64,000 nucleotides of DNA. Origin: Tolypeutes matacus (taxonomy: Eukaryota; Chordata; Mammalia; Cingulata; Chlamyphoridae). The notes under the pieces were generated by a model. The model was not told where the DNA came from and did no database searches. It saw only the letters and a list, made by a program, of their open reading frames with translations. Position 1 is the stretch's first letter. Each line of letters begins with the position of its first letter. The position numbers and the translations under genes are program-made. The DNA is taken from assembly GCA_026826555.1 (NCBI GenBank), contig JAKSZT010017954.1:7575514-7639513 (forward strand). Direction: 5' to 3'. This document shows positions 34,864 through 45,799 of the stretch, piece by piece.

Positions 34864-35540
34864 TTCTTTGTAGGAAATTTTGAATGTGTCAAAAAGAATT
34901 TATAGTTGGAAAAATCAAATACCAAAGAGAGTAACCAGAGACAACTTCCCATTGACTTGTGACTTTATGCTCTTCTTGAATGCTCGTTTTACATTGTTAA
35001 GATCCGGTGGTATAATCAAGTTAATGTCCTCCTCATCCTCCCCTCCTCCACAACTGCAAAGCATAATCATTTCCCTTTTTATTAACAAAAGCTCTGCAAA
35101 TACCATTTTGTTGAGGGCAGGATGGTCCACCCTCAGGCTGTGTCATGGCGTGGTCAAAACAGGCTCAGGAAATGGGTGAACAAAGATTCTATATGAGTGT
35201 AGATGGACTTTTTAATTTATATATTTTAAGTAATTTGTTCCACTCAGTTTGAATATTGACATTGGCTTAAATGAAACCCCAATATGAGGCAAGTCTTTGT
35301 TCTCTGAACATCCAACTGAAATCACTCAAGGCAACCAGGTGGTGCCTCACCCAATCCAGTGGCTGTTTTCCTGCCCAGAACCTGTTTGACCTTCTGGCTG
35401 CTTCTGGGATTACTGACAAGTGTCCTTGTTTGCATTTTTCTCCTCCTGACGCTCCTGACAGCACTTTCTTCTGATTCTTCTTTGACTTTCATTTGGCCGC
35501 TGCTTTTCCTCTTTCTTCCTTTGCTTCCTGCTTAATTTAG
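34864..35540. other. Intronic sequence without recognised features
   Basis: No gene or clear repeat. Confidence 0.45.
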
Positions 35541-35544
35541 GATT

Positions 35545-35960
35545 CTTTGTGGTTCCTGCCATCATGCACTCTGGGCAGTTTCATCCACTGTGTGTGTTCT
35601 GACGAGTCCCAGATCTATCTTTCCGGTCCCAACAGCTCAGCCTCTCCCTGTGAGCAACAAACCTGGGTGTCCACCTGTCTCCTAGATAGGTTCTCGGGGT
35701 CCCTCAGGAAACATGAGCTCAGTCAGTCCATCCTCCTCTCCCTCTGAAACCTGATTCTCTTCCTTTATGTCTATCTCAGGGAAGATTTACTTTCTCCTCA
35801 GTTTTCTCATCAAAAATCTGTTTGTCTTTTTACACTCTTCCTCCACCTTTTCCCACCACCATCCACTTAGGCAGCCCTCTAATTGTGCCTCTAGATACTT
35901 TTCGAATGGGATCCTACCTGTCCATATCCTGAACCAAAAGTTTCTCATTCAGGCTCTCCG
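35545..35960 (+). mobile_element. L2 (LINE-2) ORF2 remnant, sense
   Basis: The plus frame at 35547-35747 contains DESQIYLSGPNSS and VSTCLLD, corresponding to the L2 reverse-transcriptase region 'ADDSQIY...'. The catalytic YADD-like motif is decayed to SDES. Ancient LINE. Confidence 0.65.
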
Positions 35961-36089
35961 CATGTTTTGCCTGGATCTATTTTTGGTGGGTCACAGGTGG
36001 GGGAACTCAGGCGCACAGAATTGGAGCAATCATGATTCATGATACATCTCATCATCGGTTCGTGTATGGTCATCCTTTAACTTATTTAT

Positions 36090-37960
36090 TTCTTCTTTTA
36101 ACCCCATACATGTTAATAGTTGCTCCCAATTCCCCCAACCAGTAATCGAGTTTTTGTCTTAATGGATTTACCTATGCTAGATATTTCCTATAAATAGAAG
36201 TGTACAATATTTGTCTTTTTGTGTCTGGCTTTTTTCATTCAACGTGATGTCTTCAAGGTTCATCCATGTTAAAGGGTACTTTATTCCATTTCATCACTGA
36301 GTAATCTATTTTATGGATATATACCACATTTGGTTTATCCATGCATCACACTCATCAGTTGATGGATATTTGATTTGCTTCTACTTTTTGGCTATTATGA
36401 ATAATGCAATGAACATTTGTGTACAAGTTTTTGAGTGGACATGTTTTCAATTCTTTTGGATATATATGCAGCAGTGGCATAGCTGGGCTATGTGGTAATT
36501 CTGTGTTTACATTTTTAAGGAACAAACTGTTTTCCAAAGCAATTGTGCCATTTTACCTACCCACCAGCAATGTAGGAGGATTCCAGTTTCTCCACATCGT
36601 TACCAGCACTTATTTTCCTTTTTTTTTTTTCTTTCTTAATTTATAGTGATCCTAGTAAGTGTGAAGTGGTATCTTATTATGGTTTTGATTGGCATTTCCC
36701 TAATGCTAATGATCTTGAGCATCTTTTCACGTGCTTATTGGCCATTTGTTTATCTTCTTTGGAGAAATGTCCGTTCAAATCCTTTGCTTGTTTTAAAAAC
36801 TGTGTTGTCTTTTTATTGTTGAATCATTATAGGTCTTTATATATTTTGGATACTAGACTCTTGTTAGATATATTGTTTGCAGATATTTTCTCCTCTTCTG
36901 TAGTTGTCTTTTCACTTCCTTGATAGTGTCTTTTGAAGTACAAACATTTTTAATTTTGATGTTTAGTTCATCTGTTTTTTCCTTTGATTGCTTGTGTGCT
37001 TTTGGTGTTATATCTAAGAAACTTATTGCCTAATTCAAAGGCTCAGAGATTTATACCCATGTTTTTTTCTAAGATTTTATACTATTAGCTCTTAACATTT
37101 ATGTCTTTCATCTATTTTAGGTTAATTTTTGTATACATTCTTTTGCATATGGCTATTCTGTTGTCCCAGTACCATTTTTTGAAAAGGCTATTCTTTCACC
37201 CATTGAATTGCACTGTTGGTGAAAATTAATTGACTGTAAACATGATGGTTTATTTCTGGACTTTCAATTCTATTCCATTGATCTATATGTCTACCCTTAT
37301 ACCGTTATCACACTATTTTGATTACTGTAACTTTGTAGTAAGTTTTGATACCAGGAAATGTGAGTCTTCCAACTTGGTTCTTCTTATTCATGATTGTTTT
37401 TGGTATTTGGATCCTTTGCATGTCCAGATGAATATTAGAATCAGCTGTCCATTTCTGCAATAATTGCAGCTGGAATTTTGATAGGGACTGCATTGAGTGT
37501 GTATGTCAATTTGGGGAGCATTGCCATCTTAATATTAAGTCTTCTGACTCATGAACATGGATGTCTTGCCTTTATTTAGGTCTTTAATTTCTTTCAACAA
37601 AATTTGTGGTTTTCAGTGTACAAATCTTACATGTTTTCAGTGTACAAATCTTACACATCTGGTTAAATTTATTCATAAGTATTTTATTCTTTTGATGTAC
37701 TGTAGTGGAATTTCTTTTTTAATTTCATTCCTGGATTACTCATTGCCAATGTATAGAAATAGAAGTGATTTTTGTCTATTTATCTTGTATCCTACAACTT
37801 TACTGAACTTGTTTATTAGTTCTAGTAGTTTTTTTGTGTGGATTCTTTAGGGTTTTCTCTATATAAGATTATGTCTTCTGCAAATAGAGATAATTTTTAC
37901 TTCTTCACCACAATCTAGATGCCTTTGATTTCATTCTCTTGCTTAAGTCCCCTGGTTCCT
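36090..37960 (-). mobile_element. Old L1M element, ORF2 3' half and 3' end, antisense
   Basis: Continuous antisense L1M: 'aggttcatccatgttaaagg', 'ggctattatgaataatgcaa', 'accagcaatgtaggaggatt', 'gtgaagtggtatcttattat', 'aggttaatttttgtatacat', 'tgtatcctacaactttactg' and 'cttctgcaaatagagataat'. It contains a 24-bp tandem duplication at about 37610-37655 (ttttcagtgtacaaatctta twice). 5'-truncated near 37960. Confidence 0.88.
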
Positions 37961-37964
37961 TTCT

Positions 37965-38745
37965 TTATTTTTTAAAAATGTGGGTATTACCTTTTATCCT
38001 ACCATCTTGAGAACAAGAACATTGACCTGTGTACTTTCCTAAGAGTTGACAAAAGCCTTGCATCAGGCATGAGTAAGCAAAGTCATGAGAAAGTCTGGGG
38101 AAACATGGAGCTCCTGGAGTATCAGGGTGGGGCTGTTGTATGGACCAGACACTGGTTATAAGACAAAAATCTAGACATATGGGTGGGCTGCTGTATTTTC
38201 TGCTTTGGCCTCCCTGTGGCCTACTGCCTGCTCTCAGGAGTAGGTCATAGCAAAACACATTTGATGGATAAAATGAATGTCCTCTACTCATCTGGACAGC
38301 ATGCATGGAGAGGGTGAACTCACTCGGCATGTGGCCAGAAGATCCAAATATAGGTAAGAATGGGGACCAGGCCCATCCAGGCAATCCATCCTCAGCTTAA
38401 AAGGAGGTACATTGACTTTGGATGGATTTATGCTTTATTAATATGTATCAATAAAATTGATGTGTCAAAAAACAAACAAGTAAACACAAAAGGAAGTACA
38501 TTGGCAGGAGAGATGTTGGTAGTGACAGTCGTAGCCGTGTCTGCCTCGGGTCACACTGCTTCACTATGGACAGTTGTCCTCTGTGTATAGTTGTCATCCT
38601 GGCTCTCCCTTTACCATCCTCCTGGGGATTCCCTTTGCCTGTCTCCCATGCCTTTGCCGGATCCCCTGCCTTTCTCTTTCTTGTATTACTTGCTTATTTT
38701 GGTGGTACACACCACTGGAAGCATCTTAAGAGAGACTGCAGGTAG
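37965..38745. other. Intronic sequence without recognised features
   Basis: The 139-codon minus frame at 37965-38384 has no family signal I recognise. No repeat identified. Confidence 0.45.
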
Positions 38746-38749
38746 GTAA

Positions 38750-39600
38750 AACTTTTGAGACCCTCCATATCTGAAGAAGGCTTTATTCTAATCCTCTGTG
38801 TGAAGTTATATATCACCTTCTTGCAGAATTTTCATGGTTTTACTCCCTTATCAATATTTTCAGAAGAACCAAAGGCATTCTGATTCTTGACCTTTTGCAT
38901 GTTTTTTCCTTTCTGGAAGCTTGTGTCAACTTCTTTTATCCCCAGAGGTTTGAAAGTCCACAATGGTGAAATTTAGTGTGGGTTGATTTTCATCCATTGG
39001 GCTGGACTTTGGGTGGCTTCCATCTGGAATCTAACATCCATCAGTATGGGGAAATTTTCTTGGAATTTTTCATTGGTGATTTGTCTCTTCTTTTTCTGTG
39101 TTCTCTCTTTTTCAGGAGCTTCCAACATTCCACTGTTGGACCTGGGAGATTGATCCTCTCGATTTCTTATCTACTCTCTAGTAGCATATCTTTTATTACC
39201 TTATCTTTTTGCTCTGCTTTCTAAGCTATTTCTTCAACTTTATCTTCCATCCCTTCTATACAGGTTTTTTTTTTTTTTTAATCTCTGCTGTCATGGTTCT
39301 AATTTCAAATGCTCATTTTTATTCCCTGCAAATTCCTTTGTATAGCATATTATTCTTATTTAATGGAAGCAATTTTTTAATATACCTTGGAAGATATTAA
39401 TAATGTTTTGTTTTTCAGTTTTTCTCCCTACATGCTGTGCTTCCTCAGGTTGCTTTTTTATTCTCATTGTTTTTAGTTTCTATTTCTCACGTTGGAGGCT
39501 CTCCTCGGATGTCCACAGATGACTAATGATTCTTATAGGCTGTTCCTAATTAGCTCTGTAAAACTGATTAGACACAATGGGCACTTGGGTTGGGCTTTAT

Positions 39601-39635
<35 letters not shown>

Positions 39636-40890
39636 CAACTCATATTTACCTGGAAGGCTTTATGGTTTTGACAGTAGGGTTAGCTGCCTGGGCTGCATGG
39701 TCTTTTCTTTCAGTCTGATCAGATTTCCCCAAGGAAAATCTATCACACTCTTCCTTGGAGGCTGAGGGTCTAGCTGTCAGAACCTGGGAGTTCACTGGGG
39801 CAAGAGGCTTGGGGTCCTCATAGTCAACATTCAGCATGCAAGTGGTCATTTACTCCCCCTTTTGGTACTTTTATGTACTTTTCAACATGGTACCATACAT
39901 GCCTATAGCTCTACTCAATGTTCCCACAGTCCATAAGCACTCTCTTTTATTCTCCTCTAAGAATAAGTCTTTAGGAGTCTGCAGTGGAGGGAGTGGGGGC
40001 AGAGCAGTGGGAGCACAAAGGGAAGGTGAATCTAATGAGCTCATTTCTTTTTAAACAGCCTTCACTTCAGTCCTCCTTATTTTGGCCTCTTCATTTTACT
40101 CCAAGTTCAAGAGGTAGCTGGTGCTGCCAGTTCCATTGCCCTTTGAGGAGTCTCTGGCATAAGTTGACTTGGTTCTCAGTTTTTCACATCACTGTTTAGA
40201 ATTCAGCTGTCAGGCATCTTATCTGCCAGTTTGGATGCCACTGTGAATCTGTTTTGCAAATATCCCAATTTGGGGTCTTTTATTTTTTCTTGTGTTTTCT
40301 TTGACCTTGTTTTTTTTTAAAAAAAAAAACCCCTTCCTGTAGTTTCAGTGTCTTTTGAAAGCAGATGCATGAATCAAGTCCACTATCTTACCTGAAAGTT
40401 CCATATTCAAATTTAAGAGCTTTTAAAATGAATTGCTGAATCGTCCTCCAGATATGTGGTCCTGTCCCATAAAGAGTATATGAAAGTGTCTTTTCCTCTG
40501 AATCTCATTAATCTTTGTCATCTTTGCTGTTCTGTTGAAGGGAAAATGACATCTCATTTTAAAATCTGCATGTCTTTGAATACTAGTGATAATGAGCACT
40601 TTTTCATTTGTTTAGCTATTTATATTTCTTCTTCAACAATTTGTCTACTGATGACACCATATTCTATTGGGGCATTTGTGTTTGTCTTATTGATTTATAA
40701 GAACTCATTTATTTAATAAGCTGTCCTTTCACATTCATTTTGCAGGAATTTCTCCCAAATTGTGGTTTGCACTTTGTTTACTGTATTGTTTACAGTATTT
40801 TTGACAAGCATACATTTTCCATTTTAATATAGTTAAATCTATCAGTCTTTTCCTTTTGGTGACATCCTTAAAGAAAGTTATTTATTAACC
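38750..40890 (-). mobile_element. Ancient LINE (HAL1/L1ME-like), antisense, interrupted
   Basis: 'gctatttcttcaactttatc', 'gctcatttttattccctgca', 'gtatagcatattattcttat' and, further right, 'atgagcactttttcatttgt', 'aatttctcccaaattgtggt' and 'catccttaaagaaagttatt' fit old L1M or HAL1 elements in antisense. A tiny insertion at 39593-39669 interrupts it. It may be two adjacent copies. Confidence 0.55.
39593..39669 (-). mobile_element. Minimal retroposon: poly(A) tail plus about 22 bases, with TSD
   Basis: A 14-bp duplication ggctttatggtttt at 39593-39606 and 39656-39669 flanks a run of about 26 further T's and only some 23 non-T bases (atacaactcatatttacctg...). In minus orientation this is a poly(A) tail with almost no body, as expected from extreme 5' truncation during LINE-driven reverse transcription. 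Confidence 0.8.
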
Positions 40891-40897
40891 CTATACT

Positions 40898-41311
40898 GGG
40901 GAAGCAGGTGTGGCTCAAGTGATTGGGCTCCTGTCTACCATATGAGAGGTCTAGGGTTCCATTCCTGAGGCCTCCTGGTGAAAAGTAAGCTGGCGGACAT
41001 GAAGTGCTGGCCCACACAGGAGTGTTGGCCTGCGTAGAGTGCTGGCCCTCGCGGAGAGCTGATGCGCAAGATGACTCAACCAAAAGAGACTTGGAAGGGA
41101 GACAATGAGAGATGCAGCAGATCAGGGAACTGTGGTGGGTGGTACAAGAGATTGAGCAGCCTCTCTCCACTCCAGAAGGTCTCAGGATCGGTTCCTGGTG
41201 CTGCCTAGAGAGAAGACAAGCAGACATAGACACAGAGAGCAGACAGCGAGCACAAAACAACAAGGGTGGGTGAGGGGAGAAATAAATAAATGAATGGATC
41301 TTTTAAAAAAA
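40898..41311 (+). mobile_element. DAS-like SINE, long form
   Basis: Starts gggaagcaggtgtggctcaa with B-box-like gggttccattcct. The GC-rich body repeats 'gtgctggcc' and 'gtgttggcc' variants. A second tRNA-like part follows near 41130-41200 ('gatcggttcctggtgctgcc'), then GACAAGCAGACATAGACACA and AATAAATAAATGAAT before an A-rich end. No TSD found. Confidence 0.85.
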
Positions 41312-41504
41312 CACACACAAAAAGCCCCTGGATTGTACAGATATTCATCTGTGTTTTCTTATAGGTGAATGTTTCTTCTCAAAATAAATTCCAAATGGAT
41401 TAAATGGTTTATATAATGTATGAGAGTTTTTTCCCAAATGGTTAGATGATTATCTCAATGTATTTAATAATCAATAATTTAAGCACTGGTTTGAAATGTA
41501 CTGT

Positions 41505-41730
41505 TTTCATATGCTGATTATATGAGACTGATTGGTTTGGGAAGAGGGGAAGAAGGAAGAGTCAAAGAGGACTCCCAGGGTCCCAGCCTGGGGGATGGGA
41601 TGGGTATTGGTTGAGTTCATTAAAAAAGCGAACATGGTAGGAGTAGCAGGTTTTGGGGAAAGGAATTGAGTGCCATTTTTGGATATGTCAAGCTCTGAAT
41701 TCCTATAGAGATTTACTTGTGCCTTCAAAA
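41505..41730 (-). mobile_element. L2 (LINE-2) ORF2 remnant, antisense
   Basis: The minus frame at 41507-41728 contains FLSPKPATPTMFAF and AGTLGVLFDSSF, recognisable as the L2 ORF2 region between the reverse-transcriptase core and its C-terminus. Decayed. Confidence 0.75.
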
Positions 41731-41914
41731 CTCTGGTGAGGGGTAACTTTAGCCATCAAATTTTCTTTAAAATAATGTTAGAAGCTTCATTATTTCTACT
41801 GTTATGGTCCTTGGTACTTTTTAATAGGCAAGCAGCTTATCAATAGCTTTTAATTTTTTTTTTTTTTTTTAATTTAACTACCTGCATTACCTTCTTTGTT
41901 CTTAAGCAATAATG

Positions 41915-42095
41915 TATAGGGGAAACAGTAGAAGGAATCGTAGCTCAGACTCTAGCTCTGTGGTCTTGGCCAAGTCACTTAGCTTTTCTGACCTTGAGTA
42001 CATTGGGGATAATGGTAGCTTTTGTGCAGGGTTTAAATAGTGAGGCTTAGAGGTTAATACTTGTAAAGTGCATAGTACAAATCCTGGCAGTATTA
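41915..42095 (+). mobile_element. MIR SINE
   Basis: 'ctctgtggtcttggccaagt', 'acttagcttttctgacctt', 'gggataatggtagct' and 'acttgtaaagtgcatagtac' are the MIR core and 3' end. Confidence 0.8.
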
Positions 42096-42139
42096 TCAAG
42101 CAAGCTATTGTTGAGTGTGCTCACGCTATTATTTGATTT

Positions 42140-42415
42140 GGTAGCTCCAACTCATTCTGCAACATTCAACTTAAGTGTCATTCAACCTGGAAAGCCTTCC
42201 CAGATTTCCCAGGTCTGGCTGGGTTGGGGGCCTTCTCTGCTTCCCCGCACCAGGGTGAAGTATGGCATAGTGCTCAGCCCACTGTGTTGCATGGGTTTAC
42301 TCAAACATCTGAACTAAAATGTAAGACCCTTGAGGGCAAGAACCATAGCCCCTTCCGTACTGCATTTTCCGGGTCTAGCATTAATGCTAGAGTCAATATA
42401 TGTTGAATAAGTTAA
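42140..42415 (+). mobile_element. L2 (LINE-2) 3' end
   Basis: 'ggaaagccttcccagatttc', 'aaatgtaagacccttgaggg', 'caagaaccatagccc' and 'atatatgttgaataagtt' follow the sense L2 3' end. Confidence 0.75.
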
Positions 42416-42419
42416 ACTG

Positions 42420-43150
42420 CCTATGTATATAGATTTTTTTTTTCACTTCCTCTGGCATTGTCTTGGAAGTTTTTGTGTATGGCATTGTACATATTTTGTC
42501 TTCAACACTATAGTCATTTTGGTTTAGGTCTCAAAAAGCATCTATCTCCGGTGATCATTTGAGTTCTTGATAATCTGCACAGTTTTATATCTTGCCACTA
42601 ACATTTCCCTGTGGAATGAACACACCTTATCAACTTCTTCTCTTATTTGGGTGTGTTCAGAGGTTGAAAGCAGGCTGGCTTGTGTTAGAACAGTTTTTTG
42701 AGTGGAAGGTTATACCCTCTGGCCTGCCAGAGGTATTTTGGCAAAGAAGCCCACATTGGCATTGTTTGCCTTTCTTCTTGGTTTACAATTGCAGAGATAG
42801 GAGAAGCCTTGTGTTTCTGGGAGATAATATTCTTCCTGTGTTGTGGAGCCTCCAAGTGCGATAGCCAAGAAATACCTTGTTATCACACCGCTACATGCTT
42901 GGCCAGGCTCTCTTTCTTTGAACATCACCTGCGTTCTCCCACCTGTAAAGAACCTTCCTGATTGGAAATAATACTTTTTTTTTGCCCCCAACCAGATCAC
43001 TGTAATGTGACAGCATTTGTTCTATGCTTCTGCAGTCACAACTAGATTGTGCATTTGCATTTCTCCTTGTGTATTTTTAGACCATGGGGAAAGAAAGGAG
43101 AAGAAGGAGAGTGTATATTTTATACAAGACATAATGCGAGAACCCTAACT
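42420..43150. other. Intronic sequence without recognised features
   Basis: No gene or clear repeat. The 96-codon minus frame at 42710-43000 has no recognisable family. Confidence 0.45.
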
Positions 43151-43154
43151 GGCT

Positions 43155-43665
43155 TTAAAATAAAACTTTTCACTTTGAAATAATTTTAAGTTCTTAGGAA
43201 CTTATGAAAAATGTACAGGGGGATCCTGTGTACCCTTCACCCAGTTTCCCCCAGTGCTAATATTTTACATAACTGTGGTACAATATCAAAACCAGGACAT
43301 TGACATTGGTATAATCCACCGGGCTTATTTACATTTCACCAGTTTTACGTGCACTTGTGTGTGTGTATGTGCATATGTGTTTGTGGTGTGTGTGTAGTTC
43401 TGTGCAGTTTTATCATGTGTTGATTCATATAACAATCACTGCAGTCAAGTTGCAGGACTGTTCCATCCATCACCACGAAGCCCCCTCGTGGCACCCCTTT
43501 ATAACCACACCCAGCCCTCCTCTGCCCTCCTATGCCTAGCTCCTGCCAACTGTGAATCTGTTCTCCATCTCTGTAATTTTATTTCAAGAATGTTATATAA
43601 ATGTTATCAAGAGTAGCCTTTTGTGACTGGCTTTTTACACTCAGCCCATTTCCCATTAGGTAGAA
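43155..43665 (-). mobile_element. Old L1 3' UTR fragment, antisense
   Basis: 'cttatgaaaaatgtacaggg', 'ttcacccagtttcccccagt', 'gtacaatatcaaaaccagga' and 'ttccatccatcaccacgaag' are typical of antisense old L1M 3' UTR. A degenerate GT-rich stretch lies at 43357-43396. Confidence 0.75.
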
Positions 43666-43838
43666 ACCCAACAAAGCAAGAATGTCCAAGGGGCTGACAG
43701 ACTCAAGGACAGGAATGGGGCTGGGCCAGGGGAAAACCAGAATCGGGTACCCCGACATGGTCAGGATTCTCTGTCCCGTGTCCCTGCTTGTCTCGGGACC
43801 CCTCCTTCCTCCTGCCAGCTTGTGAAGAATGGCCGTCC

Positions 43839-44080
43839 ATTTGGAGCAGGGGTTCTTAACCAGGGGTCCCCTTGGGGGTCCATGGAAAGATTCAGGGGGT
43901 CTGTGAGCTTGAATTGAAAAAAATCAGCTGATTATCTTTATTTTCTCTGACCTCCGATGTTGAGTGTCATAAAACTCTCTGCTGCTACATTCTGAGAAGG
44001 GGTCTGTGGTTTTCACCTGACTGGCAGAGGGGTCTGTGGAACAACAACAAAAAAAAAGGTTAAGAACCCCTGATTTGGAG
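43839..44080. mobile_element. Non-autonomous hAT-type DNA transposon with perfect TIRs
   Basis: A 226-bp element at 43847-44072. Its ends are perfect 15-bp inverted repeats: caggggttcttaacc (43847-43861) and ggttaagaacccctg (44058-44072). It is flanked by a perfect 8-bp duplication atttggag (43839-43846 and 44073-44080). An 8-bp duplication and CAGGGG-type ends indicate the hAT superfamily (Charlie group MER elements). No transposase is encoded; the 69-codon minus frame across it is incidental. Confidence 0.92.
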
Positions 44081-45295
44081 GGAAGTGTGGCTGCTGCTGG
44101 GGTCCAAAGTTTATTTCTTACAGTTTCAACCATTTGGGAGGGACAGGATTCTCTCCCTAGGAGAATCCCATGAAGAGACTCTGTGCTCTAGTTTGGGTGA
44201 GATGCCCTTCCTTGGGTCATGTACAGAATCTCCACCCCCAGAAACTGTGGGGGAGTCTCCAGAAAAGGAGGGGCCCTGGTGAACAGGCCTGTCAGGGATT
44301 CTACTGCAGAGGGAGGGGAAATGGATCGCAGCAGTTGGGGTCCCCATGAGTTGGGGAAAATAAATGAGGTCTTTGTGAAGGATATGGCATTTGAGTTGGG
44401 CCAGGAAGGGTGGTTAGAGTTTGTGGGCATGTGGAAATCGGAGAGGCTGCATGAATAAAGGGACAGAAGAGCTTGGGGCATAGGCTGAGAATTGTGCAAA
44501 TGTGATTCGATCTGTGAGTACTGAAGGGTGGATTGATGTTTCAAGAGTCCGATTCGGAGACTGAAGACCTTGCTGGGCCGCGGGCTTGAGGAGCCCAGCA
44601 CGAGGCGGCCAGCCTCTCTCAGACACCTCTAGGCAGCCTTGGAGCAGGAGGGGTGGACAAGGTTTGTTGAGCAGCCCAGCAGGGGTGGGGAAGAGCAAGG
44701 CCCAGGGAGCAGAAGGGGAGGTGGGGCTCGGGCTTGGTGCAAATAGTGGTCAGGAAGGCCAGACCTGGCCATTTTCACCTTTGCTCCTTGGAGAGCAGCA
44801 CTGAAACTTTAATCTCATTTTATTAGGATGAATAAGGTGGACACGAGGTGATGGTGACAGGAGGTCTTCAGGCCTGTGTAGCTACATACTCTCCTCTACT
44901 TGCTGGGGCACAGGCTCTTTAGCTTCGGGCTGGTCTATGGGATCTCCCAGAGGAGAGCACACAGCCTAGGGAAAAGCCTTCACTGGCCTCTTGTCCTCAG
45001 AGCAAGGTGGTCCCTTGGAGAGTCCTGAGGGCCCCAGGAGACTGGACCCCGAATTGCCTTCTTGCACACATGGGGAGATAGCTGTCTGGCTTCGAGGGGA
45101 CATGCCGGTTAATTACTCCAGCAAGATATTCAGGACCACAGGAGGGCTTGCGGCAAATGCCAAGCAAGTGTGACTAGCAAGTGTGACAAGTGAACATGAC
45201 AAGTGAGCGTGGCAAACCGTTCCCCTCCCCTGGGCACGCACCGGGTGGACAACTGAGCACACATCTCGTTGGGTCTTGACAACACCCTCTGACAC
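44081..45295. other. Intronic sequence, possible L2 trace
   Basis: Positions about 44340-44500 ('ggcatttgagttgggccagg' and following) may be an old L2-type fragment. The rest is unrecognised and lacks coding signal. A short CAAGTGTGAC/TAGCAAGTGTGAC near-repeat occurs at 45163-45215. Confidence 0.4.
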
Positions 45296-45299
45296 TGGG

Positions 45300-45425
45300 T
45301 GACTATCGTTGATACCATTTTAAAACTGAAGAAGTCGAGGTTCAGGGAGGCAAGTAACTTACCCGTGGTGACACAGCCAGAATTACAAGGGCGGAGGTTA
45401 AATCTGCATTTCTAGTTCCGGGAAG
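45300..45425 (-). mobile_element. MIR SINE fragment
   Basis: 'ccattttaaaactgaagaag', 'ttcagggaggcaagtaactt' and 'ggtgacacagccagaattac' form the antisense MIR core. Confidence 0.75.
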
Positions 45426-45609
45426 TGGGACCCTGGGTCCTAGTCCTGAAGCCTCCAGCTCCCTTTCTGTGCTTTCTCTTTCCTTCCAGTTTCCTGCTTT
45501 CTTCCTTGCACCCCTCTTACCCCCTTACCAGCGCCTTCTCTTCCCTCCCCAAGACCTCTCTGTGCTCCTTGCACAGATATAAAGCTGTACGCATATGTAT
45601 GAGCAATAA

Positions 45610-45790
45610 TAAAACCTGAATAATTATCATTAACAGTTATCAAGTGCTTGCTTTGTGCCGGGTGCTGAGCTGAGTGCTTTGCACTCATTATCTTGTTTAA
45701 TCCCCCAAATAGCCCTATCAGGTCAGACCATTATTAACACCTTGATGTTACGTGGCAGCTCTGTCTGGCTCCAGGCTGCCTGCTCTTGCC
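45610..45790 (-). mobile_element. MIR SINE fragment
   Basis: 'agttatcaagtgcttgctt', 'ctgagtgctttgcactcat', 'cttgtttaatcccccaaat' and 'gccctatcaggtcag' form the antisense MIR 3' part. Together with the piece at 45300 this is a pair of same-direction MIRs. Confidence 0.75.
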
Positions 45791-45799
45791 CAGCCTTCC

